Part shown: positions 23,301 through 37,800 of the stretch, in pieces | Layout of the letters: each line of letters opens with the position of its first letter | Numbering within the stretch: position 1 is the first letter of the stretch | Origin: Paguma larvata | Lineage: Eukaryota > Chordata > Mammalia > Carnivora > Viverridae | DNA length: 64,000 nucleotides | NCBI GenBank assembly: GCA_030068075.1 | Contig: CM057823.1 | Span: 12,620,485 to 12,684,484 of the forward strand | Reading direction: 5' to 3' | Notes under the pieces: model-generated | What the model saw: only the letters and a program-made list of their open reading frames with translations | The model's database searches: none | Told to the model about the DNA's origin: nothing | Position numbers and translations under genes: made by a program

Positions 23301-26300
23301 ATCTGACAGTGACTTATAGTGGAGGGAGACTAGTTTGGGGAGCTGTCACCTACAATGTGCAGGAGGCGAAGGCATGGTCGTGAGGCCCTGCGTTAGCATC
23401 TGACCTATCCAGGAAAAGCTCGGCTCTGCAGACGGTTACTGGGCCGCATCAGAGAAGAGGTGCGGCATGACAGACTCTGAGAAGGGAGAATCAGGTACTG
23501 TATTTCACTGATTCCAGGACACATGAAAAAAAGTATATTCATCACACCTGAAATCAGGATGTGTCCTTTCATCATGGTGCCTTGAATTTGGCAAAGTGCA
23601 AAACTTTTTTTTTCTTAAATGTTTATTTATTTTTGAGAGAGAGAAAGCTCAGGGGAGGGGCAGAGAGACAGAGAGAGACAGAGGATCTGAAGTGGGCTCT
23701 CGTGCTGACAGCAGAAGCCTGACATGGGGCTCGAACCCGCTGTGAGATCATGACCTGAGCCGAAGTCGGACGCTTAACCGACTGAGCTACCCGGGCTGAT
23801 GAGATGTTGTGGGGAGCCCTGAGAGAAAGAATCACAGATTGACAACCCGGGACTTCATTCGGATTATTGGCGGAAGGTGGTCCATTTAACTGAAGTGGTG
23901 AACTTGAGAGAGGGATACGGTTGAGACATAAAGTTAAGGTTTAGTTCTAAACATACTGAGTTTGAGGCAAAGTAGAATTATATGGCAAGGCAGTTAGAAA
24001 CATGGACTGGAACTTGGGGAGAAGGTCACAACTAGGATATTTGGAAGTTATCTACAGGGAGGGAGGACTTGGCTGAAACCTTTGAAGAAAAATGGAGAAG
24101 AGAGTCAAGGCTGAGCCAAGGGGCTCCGCCTACATAGGGGCAGGAGAGTGAAGCAGAGCTGACAAAGAATCTATTCATGAGAGCCGAGAAGATCCTAGTT
24201 CCTCAGAGAAATGTTACAGGTAGTCGTTACTGCTCTTTGTTATTTCTAGAGAGAAAACAGAAATGTGCACTCAGGGAAGACTGGGTTGGGAGGTTCCCAA
24301 GTGGAGACTTTGACAAAACTTGTCGAAACAGAATGCGATGGCTGAGAAAGTGTCCGGGTCCCGTACAAAATGTTGGTGTTGTTTTACAAGAGAAAGCTCA
24401 GTCTGTGTGAACTGTATTGCATTTTCCCATATAGGTGCCAGCCTAGGAATTACTAGTGATGGATTTTTCCAACTGGAAGAATTGCCTGGGTAAGTTGGTT
24501 TCCTTCCCAACCTCAGTGTTCATTCTTCCTCAGTCTCTCCGGCTAACATTTCTTCTTCCTCCCCTTCCCAACCGTTAAATGCAGGCATTCTTTGAATTGT
24601 CCTCTCCTGCTTCTCTTTTTATGACTTTGGGTATCACATCCACTAATTCCCCAGGGAACGACTGGGATCTTTCATCGCAGTTTTTAGGACCAAAATCAAA
24701 TATAGGGTAATTTTGAAGAATAAATAGTAAAGTCCTGAAACGATCTTCTTTCTTCACTTTGATACAGCATCAACTGATAATGTGTCTCAAGTAACCGATT
24801 CTGGTTTCCAAAGCAGCTAGTGCAAAGGGAATCTGCATGAATGAAGGCTCTGTCACTGTCACAAAAAAAATAGGTTTTCTGAATTTCTCCTTTATGTTTG
24901 TTTGTCCAAACAACCTTAATATAAACTTCTGTCATGGATTTAGATACATAGAGAAAAAATATACTGAGGAAGATTGTTTCTCCAATTTGAAGAAGCTGCC
25001 AGTTGCAGGTTTTCTAGGATGGAGGAAGTGTCCTTTCACTCCTGATAAGTGAGGACACCTCGGGGACTGGAGGAGGGACCCTTTTGCCCCAGGGACCAGC
25101 CTTTGTCCCCTTCTGAATAGCACCCACTCTGGAATCAGTATTGCTCAATTCTGCTGCTTCCTTGGCGGTGCTGCCAATCCAGTTGAGGTCTTAATCCTGT
25201 GTTTTTCTAAAGGCCTTCGTGGAGGGTGACTAATGATCCATGTCTATGCCTTTACCTTTAATGACCTGGAGCCACAGACAGCTAATGGGCAGGAGGGCGT
25301 CTTTGCAGTTCGACAGGTGCAGTGAAAACCTCCCACGAAGATATGCCTGTCAGGCCATCTTCTGACTTTGAGAAAAGCACGGTCTTTTCAGACTTGCTGT
25401 CTGCAGGGCATACAGCTAAGCTAGAGGACAGCTTTTCATCCCTCACGATCCACCCTGTACTGTTTGGTTTTAGGATTGAATGATGACGTGTGTGAGAATG
25501 TTCCCAGAAATGTGCTCATGACTTGTCATGTTTGGGTGATATAAGTCAATCTAGACTCGCCCTCAGAGAAGCTTCTTTATAGATACCTGTCTGTTAAAAA
25601 TTTTAAAATAAATGGTTTAGGGGTGCCTGGGTGGCTCAGCCTGTTAAACGTTGGACTCGATTTCAGCTCAGGTCAGGACCTCATGGTTCATGAGCTCGAG
25701 CCCCGCGTTGGGTGCTGCCCTGACAGTGTGGAGCCTGCTTGGGATTCTTTCTGTGTCCCTCCCCTGTTCACATTTTCCCTCTCAAAAATAAATAAACATT
25801 AAAAAACAAATGCTAGTGAGGCGCCCGGGTAGCTCAGTCAGTTGAGCATCTGATGTTGGCTCAGGTCATGATCTCACGGTTCACGAGTTCAAGCCCTGCA
25901 TTGGGCTCTGTGCTGACAGCTCAAGCCTGGAGCTGTTTCAAATTCTGTGTCTCCCTCTGTCTCTGCCCCTCCCCTGCTCATGCTCTGTCTCTCTCTCAAA
26001 AATAAACAAACATTAGAAACTTTTTTAAATGCTACCAATATAAATTTAATAAGTGAATTTATGTATTTTAGAAACAAAAGACTCTGGGAACATAGGAATT
26101 GAATGGGCAGGTTTTTTTTCTTCTTTTAAGAGTCCTGTATCATTGTTAATTTGGTAAATAAGTAAATAATTGAAGAAAGAACAGATTCTGTAGGTAAGGT
26201 GCCCTGTGCTATGGGCAGTATGATCAGTTTTTGTCCTCATTGTGCTTTCTTTTTTTTTAAGTTTATTTATTTTGGGAGAGGGGGAGAGAGAGAATCTCAA

Positions 26301-29300
26301 GCAGGCTCTATGCTTTTAGCACAGAATCCAACACGGGGCTAAACCCCACAAACTATGAGATCATCACCTGAGCTGAAGTCGAGAGTCAGATACTGAACCA
26401 CCCAGGTGCTCCCTCATTGAGCTTATGGTGGGATGGAGGCCGGAGCATCGACCCTGTGAATGCTGTGGTCCAGGCTGTTCCAAGGGCCGCAAATGATGAG
26501 AAGTGCTCTGGGGCCTTGGAGGATATAAGATCATTTCCGGGGGATACTTAAGTGGTAAGAGGTAGAAGAAAAGTACCTCTGGGAGCTGAGAGCAAAACAC
26601 CGCGCTCACAGTTCTCTGATGAAGCCAACTTGTCTACACCTGTTTCTCATATGTCCCCTCTGCTTAGAAATATCCCTCACCCCTGTGGGAGCTAGTCCTC
26701 TTTCGGGAATCCGGAGCGTGTTCTGAGCCCTCGACCCTGCACGCACTGACTGTTGACTCGTTGACTCTGTGCTTCGGCACATGCCGGCACGCATCTCCCC
26801 TCAGGAGTTCCCCCAAGGTGGGAGCTGCCCACCCCGCCTCATGCGATGCTTAACCAAAGTAGTAATGACAAGTGTCTGGGGAAGAAGGATGGATAAAGGA
26901 AAGAAGAAGAGGGAAGACCCAAAGGAAGGAGAAGAGATCAAGTATAGTAGGAAAGAGGGAGGTAGCACTGGAAGAAGAACTATTTTGTGGTTTCCAGGCT
27001 ATGTAGACCTTTCTCTTTTCAAGTCCTGGGTTGTGAGATAAGCTGACTTGAAGCTGTTGGGTTCACACTTCATTCTCTATCTAGACCAGAGCCCTCTGAC
27101 GGCACAGACTCACCACATGGATACCTTGCTATTAGAAGGTGGTAAAGAAAGGTTTCCTTTATTCTTCCCAGATGGCTACTTCTTTAAAATTGTTTTTAAT
27201 GTTTATACTTGAGAGAGAGTGAGAAAGAGAGAGAACGTGCGCATGTGCGCACGTGAGCAGGGGAGGGGGCAGAGAGAGAGGGAGACACAATCCGAAGCAG
27301 GCGCCAGGGTCAGAGCTGTCAGCACAGAACCCAACACTGGGCTTGAACTCAGTGAGCTGCGAGATCATGACCTGAGCGGAATTTGGACGCTTAACCGACT
27401 GAGCCACCCAGGCGCCCCCAGAATGCTTGCTTCTTATCCAAGGGTTGTAATGATGGTAGAGGACTGTGCTTGAAGTGTTCGAGGACTCCAGCCTTGAAAG
27501 GGATGGCTCCGACTAAGGCTCCTGCTCTGTAGGCTGCAGCATGGAAGTACCCTTCTTTGCTCGAGGGCCAGGATCACCTTCTCCACCACTGATTCAGACC
27601 TCTGTCAGCATTTATCTAGTGTTTAAGATGCCTTCTTAGACCAAAATTTATGCAGGGAGTCTAGTTTTAATTCAGGTCTGACAACTTAAATGACTTGCTT
27701 TAATTGGCCTTTAACCTATAACAAAGATTGGTAGAATTGAATAATCAAGGAGAAGTTCTGAGCAGGGAAGAATTGTGGTGAGCATGTTGCCAGTTTTAGT
27801 TTTAGGTGCGAAGGTCACTCTTAAGGTATCATCTTTAGTTTCAAAAGTTTTTTTTGTTTGTTTCTCTCTGAAGGAATGAGGCTAAAGAACTTTTAACAAC
27901 TAAAAATGTATTTCCCTTCTACAAAGGGATATTTTCTACATAAAATTACATTGTGGTATCCAGGACTGAACCTTGGAGCAGAGAAAGGAAATGAATGGAA
28001 ACACCGGTGGTCTGGATAAAGCCTGGAGTTTAGTCAGTAGACTTGTACCAAGGTCAAGTGCTTAGTGTGGACTGTTGTTCCATGGTTATGCAAGATGTTA
28101 ACTTGTAGAAAAAGTGGGCGGAGTGTATACAGGACCTCTCTGTGCTATCCTTTCAACTTTTGTGTAAATCTAAAACTATTCCAAAACAAGTGTCTTTACA
28201 AATGTTAACCCTCTCTTTCGTTTTAGTCGCAGTGTCATTGTTGGTGCAGGCTACATTGCTGTAGAGATAGCTGGGATTCTTTCCGCTCTGGGTTCAAAGA
28301 CATCGCTAATGATACGCCATGATAAGGTAAATCCTATCCTTTTCCCTTCCCTTTGCTCGATGTTAAAGACCCACAGTGAAAATATTCTCTTATGTTGTCA
28401 TTAAATACAAGGGTCCCAAGCATGTAGAGGTTGGTTGGTTGGTTGTCTGTGAAACCACATTGAAGCTGTTTGAATTGGGCCTCATGTCCTTACCAGCTGC
28501 CAGTTGATGATAATGATTTTCATTTGATCAAACCGGCTGGTATTTTTCTCATGAAGTGCTAGATAATATCAGGTGCTTTCGTAAGGAAACATGCAGGCTT
28601 AACTATAAATGTTAGTTAAATTAAACAGACTGTCAGGTTAATTTCTTATTCTGGAAATCAGTTTCACATGACCAAGAGGTAGTGTTAGATTTTTAACACT
28701 CAGTCAAAAAAATTTACTAAATTCTTTGCATTAAAAGAAAACCCACCAAACCTAAATGCACAATTATGTTCATGGCAGCATTATTCACAATAGCCAAGAC
28801 GTTGAAGCAACTCAAGTGTCCACTGACACACAAATGAATAAACAAAATGTGTATATCTGTGCAATGAAATATTTTTCAGCCTTAAAAGGAAGGACATTCT
28901 GACCCATGCTACAGCATGGGTGAACTTTGAGGACATTATGCCAAATAAAATAAGCCAGGCACAAAAAGACATATCTGATAAGGTTCTACTTATATGAAGT
29001 ATCTAGAGCTCAGAAAATCAAAGAGTAGAATTGTGGTTGCCGGGGGTTAGGCGCAGAAGGAAATGGGGAATTGTCTAATGAGGACAGAGTTTGTTTCGGA
29101 AGAAGAAGAGTTTGGGAGTGGGCAGCACAACAGAGTAAAAATACATAACACTACGGAACTGTATCCGTAGAAATGGTTAAGTTGGTAAATTTAATGTTAT
29201 GTATTCTTTACCACAATAAAAAGACAATAATAATGATAGAAGCAGCTTATAGATATCTTATTGAAATGTCATTTATAGATGAAATTAAGGCCAAGCAAGA

Positions 29301-31761
29301 TTTTGTGACTATTAATTAGCATCATAACTGAGAGTCAGCTAAGGTCTTAGAAAGCCCAGGCCGGTACAGTTGACCCTTGAACAACTTGGGGGTTAGGGGT
29401 GCAGACACTTTGTGCAGTGGAAAATCCGAGTGTAACTTTTGACTACCTAAGAACTAGTAGCCTCCTGTTAACTTTGACATGAAGCCTTACCAGTAACATT
29501 AACAGGCAATTAACATATCTCATAAATGTGTTATGTATATTTTTTTAATGTTTTATTTTTGAGAGAGTGTGCAAGCAGGGGAGGGATAGAGAGAGGAGTG
29601 GACAGAGGATCCAAAGCAGGCTCTGTGCTGACAGCAGCAAGTTCAATGTGGGGCCTGAACTCACAGACTGTGAGATCATGACCTGAGCCAAAGTCAGACG
29701 CTCAACTGGCTGAGCCACCTGGGCGCCCCGTATATGTATTGCATATCAAATCCTTAGAATAAAGTATCCTGGGGTAAAGAAAATGTTACTAACAAAATCA
29801 TAAGAGAAGGTTGCCTGGCTGGCTCAGTGGGTAGAGCATGTGACTCTTGACCTTGGGGTTGTGAGTTCAAGCCTCACACTGGGCATAGAGCTTACTTAAA
29901 AAGAAAAAGAAAATCCTAAGAAAAAATACATTTACAGAATTACACTGTAAAAAATCTGCATATAAATGAACCTATGTAGTCCAAACACGTGCTCAAGAGT
30001 CAACAGTTTTTTTCTACTAAAACACAGCCTCCACATCTTACCTGGCAAAGTGTTACTTTATGTTTTTTTAAATCAATCATGGAAGTACCACTGGATTTTG
30101 GTACAATATTAGAGCTTTCAGAGACCTGGTTTGAGGCAGTAGCAAGAGTGTTGGCTTAAGACTCTAGCTGATCTCAACAAGTGTGTGACCTGAGTAAGTC
30201 ATTTAATGCTTTGAGGACAGGATTTATCAGATCCCTCACCACTCAGATGCTATGGTTCTAATTCTTGCTTATTTGAGCAAATAGAAGGAGACTGGGGAAA
30301 CCGATAACCCTGGTCAACACGTACTCAAAGAAACTTTCTCTTTGGCTTTGAGACTTGTCATATAATTAGCCCCCAGGAGATGTACGTCCTGAATAATAGC
30401 ATTTTCCCCAGGTAAGTGGTGTTGTTTTGCATTGCAGGAGTATGTCCAGCAAACTGGAAGGAAGGAGAGAGGCAGTGGGACGGCTAGTCTGAATTTAATG
30501 TGTAAAGAAGTACACAAACTACAGCAGTTTGTCAATAGAGGCCTACCCAATTCCTGCATTTGGAGAATAGGCTCGTTTGCACCTGCACTTGGCCTTCCTG
30601 CCCTCCCCAAGCCCCAGTGCATCAGGCTCATTCTCCCTCTTTTCCCTGTCCTGGTGTAACTCTGTTTTAGAACTGTCCTACGAATAACTCAAACCCTCTC
30701 ACCTTTTTTTTTTTTTAGTTTATTTTTGAGAGAGAGAGAATGAGAGACAGCACATGTGCGTATGCACACCTGAGTGGAAGATAGAGACGGAGAGAGAATC
30801 CCAAGCAGGCTCTGCACTGTCAGCACAGAGCCCGACGTGGGGTATGAACTCACAAGCTGTGAGATCATGACCTGAGCCAAAGTTGGACACTTAACTGAGT
30901 CACCCAGATGCCCCCAAACCTCGCGTTTTTACCCTGCCTGGGGTTTGTTGCATGTTGAGTATCACAAGAAATCTCCACGGCCATGTTCTGGACTCTTTTG
31001 CTTAGATAGGAGATTTTGCTAGAGAGGTTCTCCTCCCTTATATCAGAGCGGAAGCTGCCCTGGAATACTGAAACAGGAAGGAGGATTTTTTGGTCCTGAG
31101 ACATAATTATGGAAAAGAGGAGCAAGTTTGGGAGGAGAAGGACATGGCAAAGATAGTAGAAGCCTGAAGCTTGCCTGTCTATTTAACTTTAAAACTGGAG
31201 TTGGTGAAATCAGACCCAGTACAGACACTGGTGGTGACGTAGGAAAATAGATTAAAACTCCACTCACTATATGGCCATGAATGAAGAAAGAGATAGGAGA
31301 GAAGATACTGAACGTGGCTCCCAAGTTTGTAACATTTCTTTTTTTTTTTTTTTTTTAATTTTAAATCCAAGTTAGTTAACATATAGTGTAATAATGATTT
31401 CAGGAGTAGAATTTAGTGATTCATCACTCACATATAACACCCAGTGCTCATCCCAACAGGTGCCCTCCTTAAAGCCCACTACTCTTCAAGCCCGTCCTCC
31501 ACCTGCCTCCCCTCCAGCATCCCTCAGTTTGTTCTCTGTATTTAAGAGTCTCTTATGGTTTATCTCCCTCTCTGTTGTTATCTTATTTTTGCTTCCCTTC
31601 CCTTATGTTTATCTGTTTTGTTTCTTAAATTCCACATATGAATGAAGTCATATTTGTCTTTCTCTGCCTGACTTATTTTGCTTAGGATAATACACTCTAG
31701 TTCCAGCCATGTAGGTGCAAATGGCAAGATTTCATTCTTTTTGATCACTGAGTAATACTCC

Positions 31762-31809
<48 letters not shown>

Positions 31810-34800
31810 CATATGTAAATATATATACACCAAAGCTTCTTTATCCATTCATCAGTCGACGGACATTTGGGCTCTTTCCATACTTTGGCTATTGTTTATA
31901 GTGCTGCCGTAAACATTGGGGTGCATGTGCCCCTTTGAATCATGTAATGTATCTTTAATCAAGTTTTATTCCTTTCCCACCACCCATCCCTCTGGTGTCT
32001 CTGTATACAGGTACTTAGAAATTTTGATTCAATTATCAGTTCAAACTGCACTGAAGAGCTGGAGAATTCTGGCATAGAGGTCCTGAAGTACTCGCAGGTA
32101 TGGCCAAGCCCAGGTCACGCTTACAGCCCGTGGTCCTCTGTGCGTTGTGACTCACACTGCTTGCAGCTTCACCTGAGGGTTTTATAAACACAAACTCTGT
32201 GTCTGCCACTATCAGTGGTTCCCTTTCTAAATTCTACCAATTCTTATCTTTATCTTAAGAAGCTGTGTTTCTCAATATATTAGTGAAGCCAAGGTATAAA
32301 AGATTAAAAATCTGGTAGTTGAATTTAGTTAGAACTAAAACTTCGTTTTTTTGTGCTTGGATGCCTTATTGAACACCCTTAGTTTCTGGGTTTATATTTA
32401 TTTTTGAGGAAATAATATGCAATTTACTTTTATAACTTGTGAGTTTTGCAGATGGACAGAATTACAAAGTACTTTACTTCTTAGGGAATCATTAAATTTC
32501 AGAATTTTCCTGGAGCATTAGGTCTGTAAAAGCAGCTTTTTCCCCGTAGCTGCACCCTGTCAGCGATGGCCCTATCAAGTAAAAATCATAAATATGAACT
32601 TGCATTATGCATGTAAAAGTGCTAAACTGTAGCACCCCTTGAGATCTTTACTAAACTGTGTGCACCCAGCTCTTCTGACTCGACTGTCACCTTCTCCCCG
32701 TCTCTTGAAGAACATCCAGGAGAATGCCCCTCGTGAGGTGGGAGGAAGTTTCTTAGTGACGCTGCTACAGCCTGTTTCCTCCCTACGCTATGGTCACGAG
32801 TCACTGTGCTTATATTCTTATATTTGTGACTTAAATTTTTATCACATTTTAAGAGGCACAGCTCAAAATACCTTGTTTTTACATTTTTTTAAAGTATTTT
32901 TGAGAGAAGGAGAGTGAGTGGAAACGGCAGAGGGGCAGAGAGCAGGGAATAGAGGATCCCAAACAGGCTCTGTACTGACCGCAAGAGCTGGATGTGGGGC
33001 TCGAACTTATGAACTGTGAGATCATTCCCTGAGCCGAAGTTGGACACTTAACCGGATGAGCCACCCAGGCGTTCCTAAAATACCTTGTTTTTATGCTGAA
33101 GCATGAGGGGGTTGACACGAGCTGACATTTCTGGCCTTTGGCCAGATGATTTGGGCCAACCTAGGGAACCATCTTGACTCCTGGGAGTTGCTGTGTTGGT
33201 GGCCTTTGGGCAAAAGCGAATGTGTCAGCATGGAGGATCCACGTGTAGGATTTGATGAGGATTTTTTAAATGTGAAGAGTTCGAGTTTTCCTTTTTGCTT
33301 TCCTTCTTCTCTCCCTATCCCCATTAACACATTTGATTTGCCAATAGGTCAAGGAAGTTAAAAAGACTTCTTCAGGCTTAGAACTCTGCATGGTCACTTC
33401 AGTTCCTGGTAGGAATCCCACCTTGACCACGATTCCAGACGTTGACTGCCTGCTCTGGGCCATTGGGCGGGACCCAAATTCCAGTGGCCTGAATTTAAAC
33501 AAAGTGGTAAGCTGGCTTAGTCTAACCAAAGCATTCTTGAATCTGCTAGCAGTCCTGTGTTCTCCACTTTGTGGCCTCCTAAGCTTTGGTGGGTTCTGTT
33601 AGGTTTGTTTCTCTTTATTTCACGCATCCAGTTTGTCATCAAATCCCATTGCTTCTTTGAAATTGAAAAAAAAATTTTTTTTCCCCTTTTTAGTGTCATC
33701 ACTGTACATCAGGTCTCTGTCACCTCAGACTTAGATTGTGCAGCAGTGCCCTGACTAGCCTCTTCCGTACAGATTTCCTTTTTACTATTGTACTTGTCTC
33801 TTTAAAGCCCTGTAGTTATTCCTTATCATCTGCAGCTCTAATCTCCATCGCCGAGCGTGTCGATCATCCTGGACGTTGCGGGCGTTTGGGGATGGAAGTA
33901 GATGTGAAGCCACTCTGCCAGGGTTATAATTAGCATTCTTAGTTGTTTTTTTTTTTTTACTTATGTTTTTAAGATATTTTTTTGAGAGAGACAGATACAG
34001 CGTGAACGGAGGAGGGGCGGAGAGAGAGGTAGAGAATACCAAGCAGGCTCTGCACTGCCAGCATAGAGCTTGACTTGGGGTTCAAATTGCAAACCATGAG
34101 TTCGTGACCTGACCCGAAACCAAGAGCTGGTCACTTAACCAGCTCAGCTACCCAGGTGCCCCTTTCTCAGTTGTTTTAATTTTTTTTAATGTTTGTTTTG
34201 AGAGAGAAAGAGAGAGAGAGCCAGGGAGGGGCAGAGAGAGAGGGAGAGAGAATGCCAAGCAGGCACAGCACTATCCGCACAGAATCCGACGTGAGACTCG
34301 ATCCCACAAACTGGGAAATCTTGACCTGAGCCGAAATCAAGAGTCAGACACCTAACCAACTGAGCCACTCGGGGTTCTAGGTCCCAGAGTTGGACCCAAT
34401 TTGAATCTTAGTTCTGCTACTTCCCAGTTGCATGGTCTTAAGCAAGCAGCTTAATTGCTGTTAAGTTTCAATTGCTTTATATAAGTATAGGAATAAAAAT
34501 AGTACTTGTCTCACTGGTTTATAGAGAAGAGTAGATGATGAGAAGGTGCATGCAAAGTAATTAGATGCTGGTGTACAGTCTGAACTCAGCCCGTGCTAGC
34601 CAGCTGCTTTTGTTATTGATGGTGATTTTCCTGATACGCTATCCCACTCTACAAGTAATAATAGGATTGCTTTATGTTTGAGGTTTATGTGTTTGATGGA
34701 ACCTCTTGAATGGTGTGTAACATTTTGGTTTTTGTTCTAATATTAATATCCTTTATCATGCAGATTCCTTTTTCATTTCATATAAAGTATTTTTTATAAA

Positions 34801-37800
34801 GTAAACTATACAGGAAGATGTTTTCCTTGTTTTTAATCTTACTGTTTGATGACATTTTAGTAAAACTAGTTGTCTGTTTTCATATTAACAAAACCAGTCA
34901 TCCAGGTTTTCACCTTTCAAGATTTTGTCATTGTACAGATAGATACAGGCAGTGGTAGGTCCAGTTTTCAACTATATTTGCTGAATCTTTAAAAAATGAG
35001 ATAAAAGTTTTCAGCCTCACTCAGGGTTAAGATATATTTGTATAATGCAAATGGAATTATTACTATGTGTAGGTCTTTTCAACATGTTACTAACCTACTT
35101 TAATCTTGAGATTACCCCTCAACTCTTTGAGAGGTAAGGACGAGGAAACCAGAGACACAGAGATACTCATCAGTCCGCCAGGCTGTAAAGTCCATGGGGC
35201 AGGGAGCATATCTGTATTACTTATCACTGTTCACAGTGACTAGTTAAGGCCTCATTCGTACTAGAAGCTCAAGTATTTGTTGATAAATAGGTGTTGTACG
35301 AGGTCCCGTAGCTAGTAAGTGGTAGAGCTGGGATTTGAATCCAGGTCTCTCTCCTTCTGAAGGTTATGCTCTTAACCACTGTGCTACCTACTTCCACTGT
35401 CTCTTTCCCCACACGGGAGTTTATACACCTGAGATCTGCAAAGCCATCTTCTTGGAGCAAAAATGTAATTCAAGATACGGGGGGAGAATTTGGTAAAGAA
35501 AACGTCAGTATGTTTTAGAGAGAATGCCAAACTTACTTGAATCTTTAAAATTAAAATGGTAAGCCACGGGGCACTTGGGTGGCTCAGTCAGTGAAGCATC
35601 CGACTCTTAACTTCAGCTCAGGTCATGATCTCATAGTTTAGGAGTTTGAGCTCCACATGGGGCTCTGTGCTGACAGTGTGGAGCCTGCTTGGATTCTGTC
35701 TCTGTCTCTCTCTTTCTCTCTCTCTCTGCCCCTCCCTTGCTCACGCTGTGTCTGTCTCTCTCTCTCACTCAAAATAAATAAGCTTTTAAAAAAAAGAATT
35801 TGTTTAAAAAATAAATTAATTAAATTATGTTAAAACGGTAAGCCTCGAAGAAACCTGGTTTTGATGACTGCTTCAAGCTGTCCCCCCTGAGTTAGTACGC
35901 TTCAAGAGGAGTGCTTCATGGGAAGAGTTTTAAAAGCTCTGCCTTCGGTGGACTCCCAAGCAGTAAGAAGTAGCACATCTGCCAGCTGAGTGTTTCCTTT
36001 TCATGCTCACCTGGCCAGTTGAATTGCATTCCAAAGGCAGGTTCTGTTAAACACCTCCAAATTGGATAAAATATTTACATTTTAAATTAAGCAAAAGATC
36101 TGAACTTGCTGGCTGTTGAGGTGTTTTTCATCTTGTGGTTGAGTGTTGTGGTTTTTAGAGATTCAGGCTGAAGAGGTGCTTGAGGTGAAGTAGATCCAGA
36201 GATTCGATCTGCCATTTTTTTGTAGAGGCCAAATATTTACACGATATCCTTTCAATGTTTTAGGGGATTCAAACTGATGATAAAGGTCACATCATAGTAG
36301 ATGAATTCCAGAATACCAGCGTAAAAGGTGTCTACGCAGTTGGGGACGTGTGTGGAAAAGCTCTTCTTACTCCAGGTACTGTTTCCTCTTTTCTTGGGTA
36401 AGAGAGGCTCTGTGTGTTATATAAGATTGCTTATAAAACAGTCAAATCAGCTTAAGCAACGGTAAAAGGAGGAGTGTCTTTTTTTAAAGTTTTTTATTTT
36501 TGAGAGAGAGAGTGAGCAGGGGAGTGGCAGAGCGAGAGGGAGAGAGAGTATCCCAAGCAGGCTCCACACTCTCAGCACAGGCCCAACACAGGGCTCAGAC
36601 TCATGAACCGTGAGATCATGACCTGAGCTGAAATCTGGAGTCAGAGGCTTAACTGACCAAGCTCTCCAGGCGTCCCAGGATGGGTGAGTGTCTTAACGTT
36701 GTCAAAATAATAAGAATATACTGAAATAGTTTGGTACCTGAGGTTTTCTGAAACATTATTTTTCCTTAAAAGACTTTAAAGGCGCTTAGTGAAGGCTAAA
36801 ATTATTATAGAGGTGATGGGGTCCCCCTCTGGAGAATGCTTGTTAGGATCTGCATTGCATGTGTTGACAGTGGAAGGGAGTGGCTTTGGGAAGAAGTTAG
36901 AGTGACATTCTTACATGATTATTTAGTCTTTTTAAAGGTTTTTATTTTTATTTTTTTATTTTTTAAGTAGTTTCCATGCCCAACATGGGGCTTGAACTCA
37001 TGACCCTGAGACTGAGAGTCGTTTGCTCTACTGACTGAGCCAGCCAGGCACCCTGATTGTTTAGTCTTGATATGACCAAGATCGACTCCCCCTCCCTGAT
37101 CCCATACCTCAGCCTACTTTCTGAGTTAACTGGCACCGTTTCAAGCTCTTCGTCCCACCTTTATAAGCAACATCACTCCATCCACTTTCACTCTGTACCC
37201 CTTGTATCCCTGTAGTACCTCACCAGCCTTACCAAAATGGCCCGGGCTCTTTCCTCAGAATGGAGACGTATCCCCATCTCATACCCAAAGCCTTTTAGCC
37301 ATTTTAGGGAGTTCTCTTAACAAAAGCAAAATAACAAGCAAATTTCAAAAATTTGATTAATGTAATCTAATAGTCAAAAATTATTTCAAGTGAAGAAAAT
37401 TTCTTATGTATCCTACTGATAGTTTATTTTGGAAAAAAACTGTCAATTCGAAATCAACAAAATTAATAAATTATGCTTTTACTGAATGCAGGCATTTTTT
37501 TCTAAATACAGAGATAAAAACAGGCTAAGGAGAATAAACTTAAGTCAGAAGCAAAAATAATTTTTTTAGAAAGAACATGAGAGGAATAGAGGGAAAAAGA
37601 GAGACTCTCTTAAGCAGATTTCATACTTAGTACGGGGCTTGATCCCATGACCCTGGGATCATGATCTGAGCCAAAATAAAGAGTTGGGGGACGCCTGGGT
37701 GGCTGAGTTGGTTAGGTGGCCTACTTCAGCTCAGGTCACGGTCTCACAGTCTGAGTTTGAGCCCCGCATCAGGCTCTGTGCTAATGGCTCGGAGCCTGGA

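Larger units (their letters stand above)
21557..24434 (+). other. GSR: GSR intron 5
   Basis: Two minus-strand SINEs. The rest, including 21,560-22,730 and 22,950-23,600, has no identifiable content. Small ORFs here are not conserved-looking. Confidence 0.8.
24490..28226 (+). other. GSR: GSR intron 6
   Basis: Four SINEs and an L1 3' tail against the exon 7 acceptor. The stretches 24,490-25,610, 26,415-27,180 and 27,420-27,950 hold nothing I can name. Confidence 0.8.
29367..30006 (-). mobile_element. MER2 (Tigger-derived DNA transposon), split by two SINEs
   Basis: Starts CAGTTGACCCTTGAACAACT and ends GAGTCAACAG, the inverted terminal repeats of MER2. The body resumes after each SINE. Confidence 0.85.
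28327..32010 (+). other. GSR: GSR intron 7
   Basis: Built largely of repeats: a sense L1 3' end, a MER2 element split by two SINEs, a MIR-like scrap near 30,130-30,230, another SINE and an antisense L1 piece with a GT microsatellite. The stretches 28,330-28,740, 30,235-30,700 and 30,920-31,340 are unassigned. Confidence 0.8.
33507..36263 (+). other. GSR: GSR intron 9
   Basis: Three SINEs and two MIR pieces, one split by an L2-like tail. The stretches 33,510-33,940, 34,590-35,080 and 35,810-36,260 are unassigned. Confidence 0.8.

Noticed and set aside
31578..31763. Minus-strand ORF reading [13 protein letters not shown]
   Set aside because: This is the C-terminal part of L1 ORF2, so it is a retrotransposon remnant rather than a gene.
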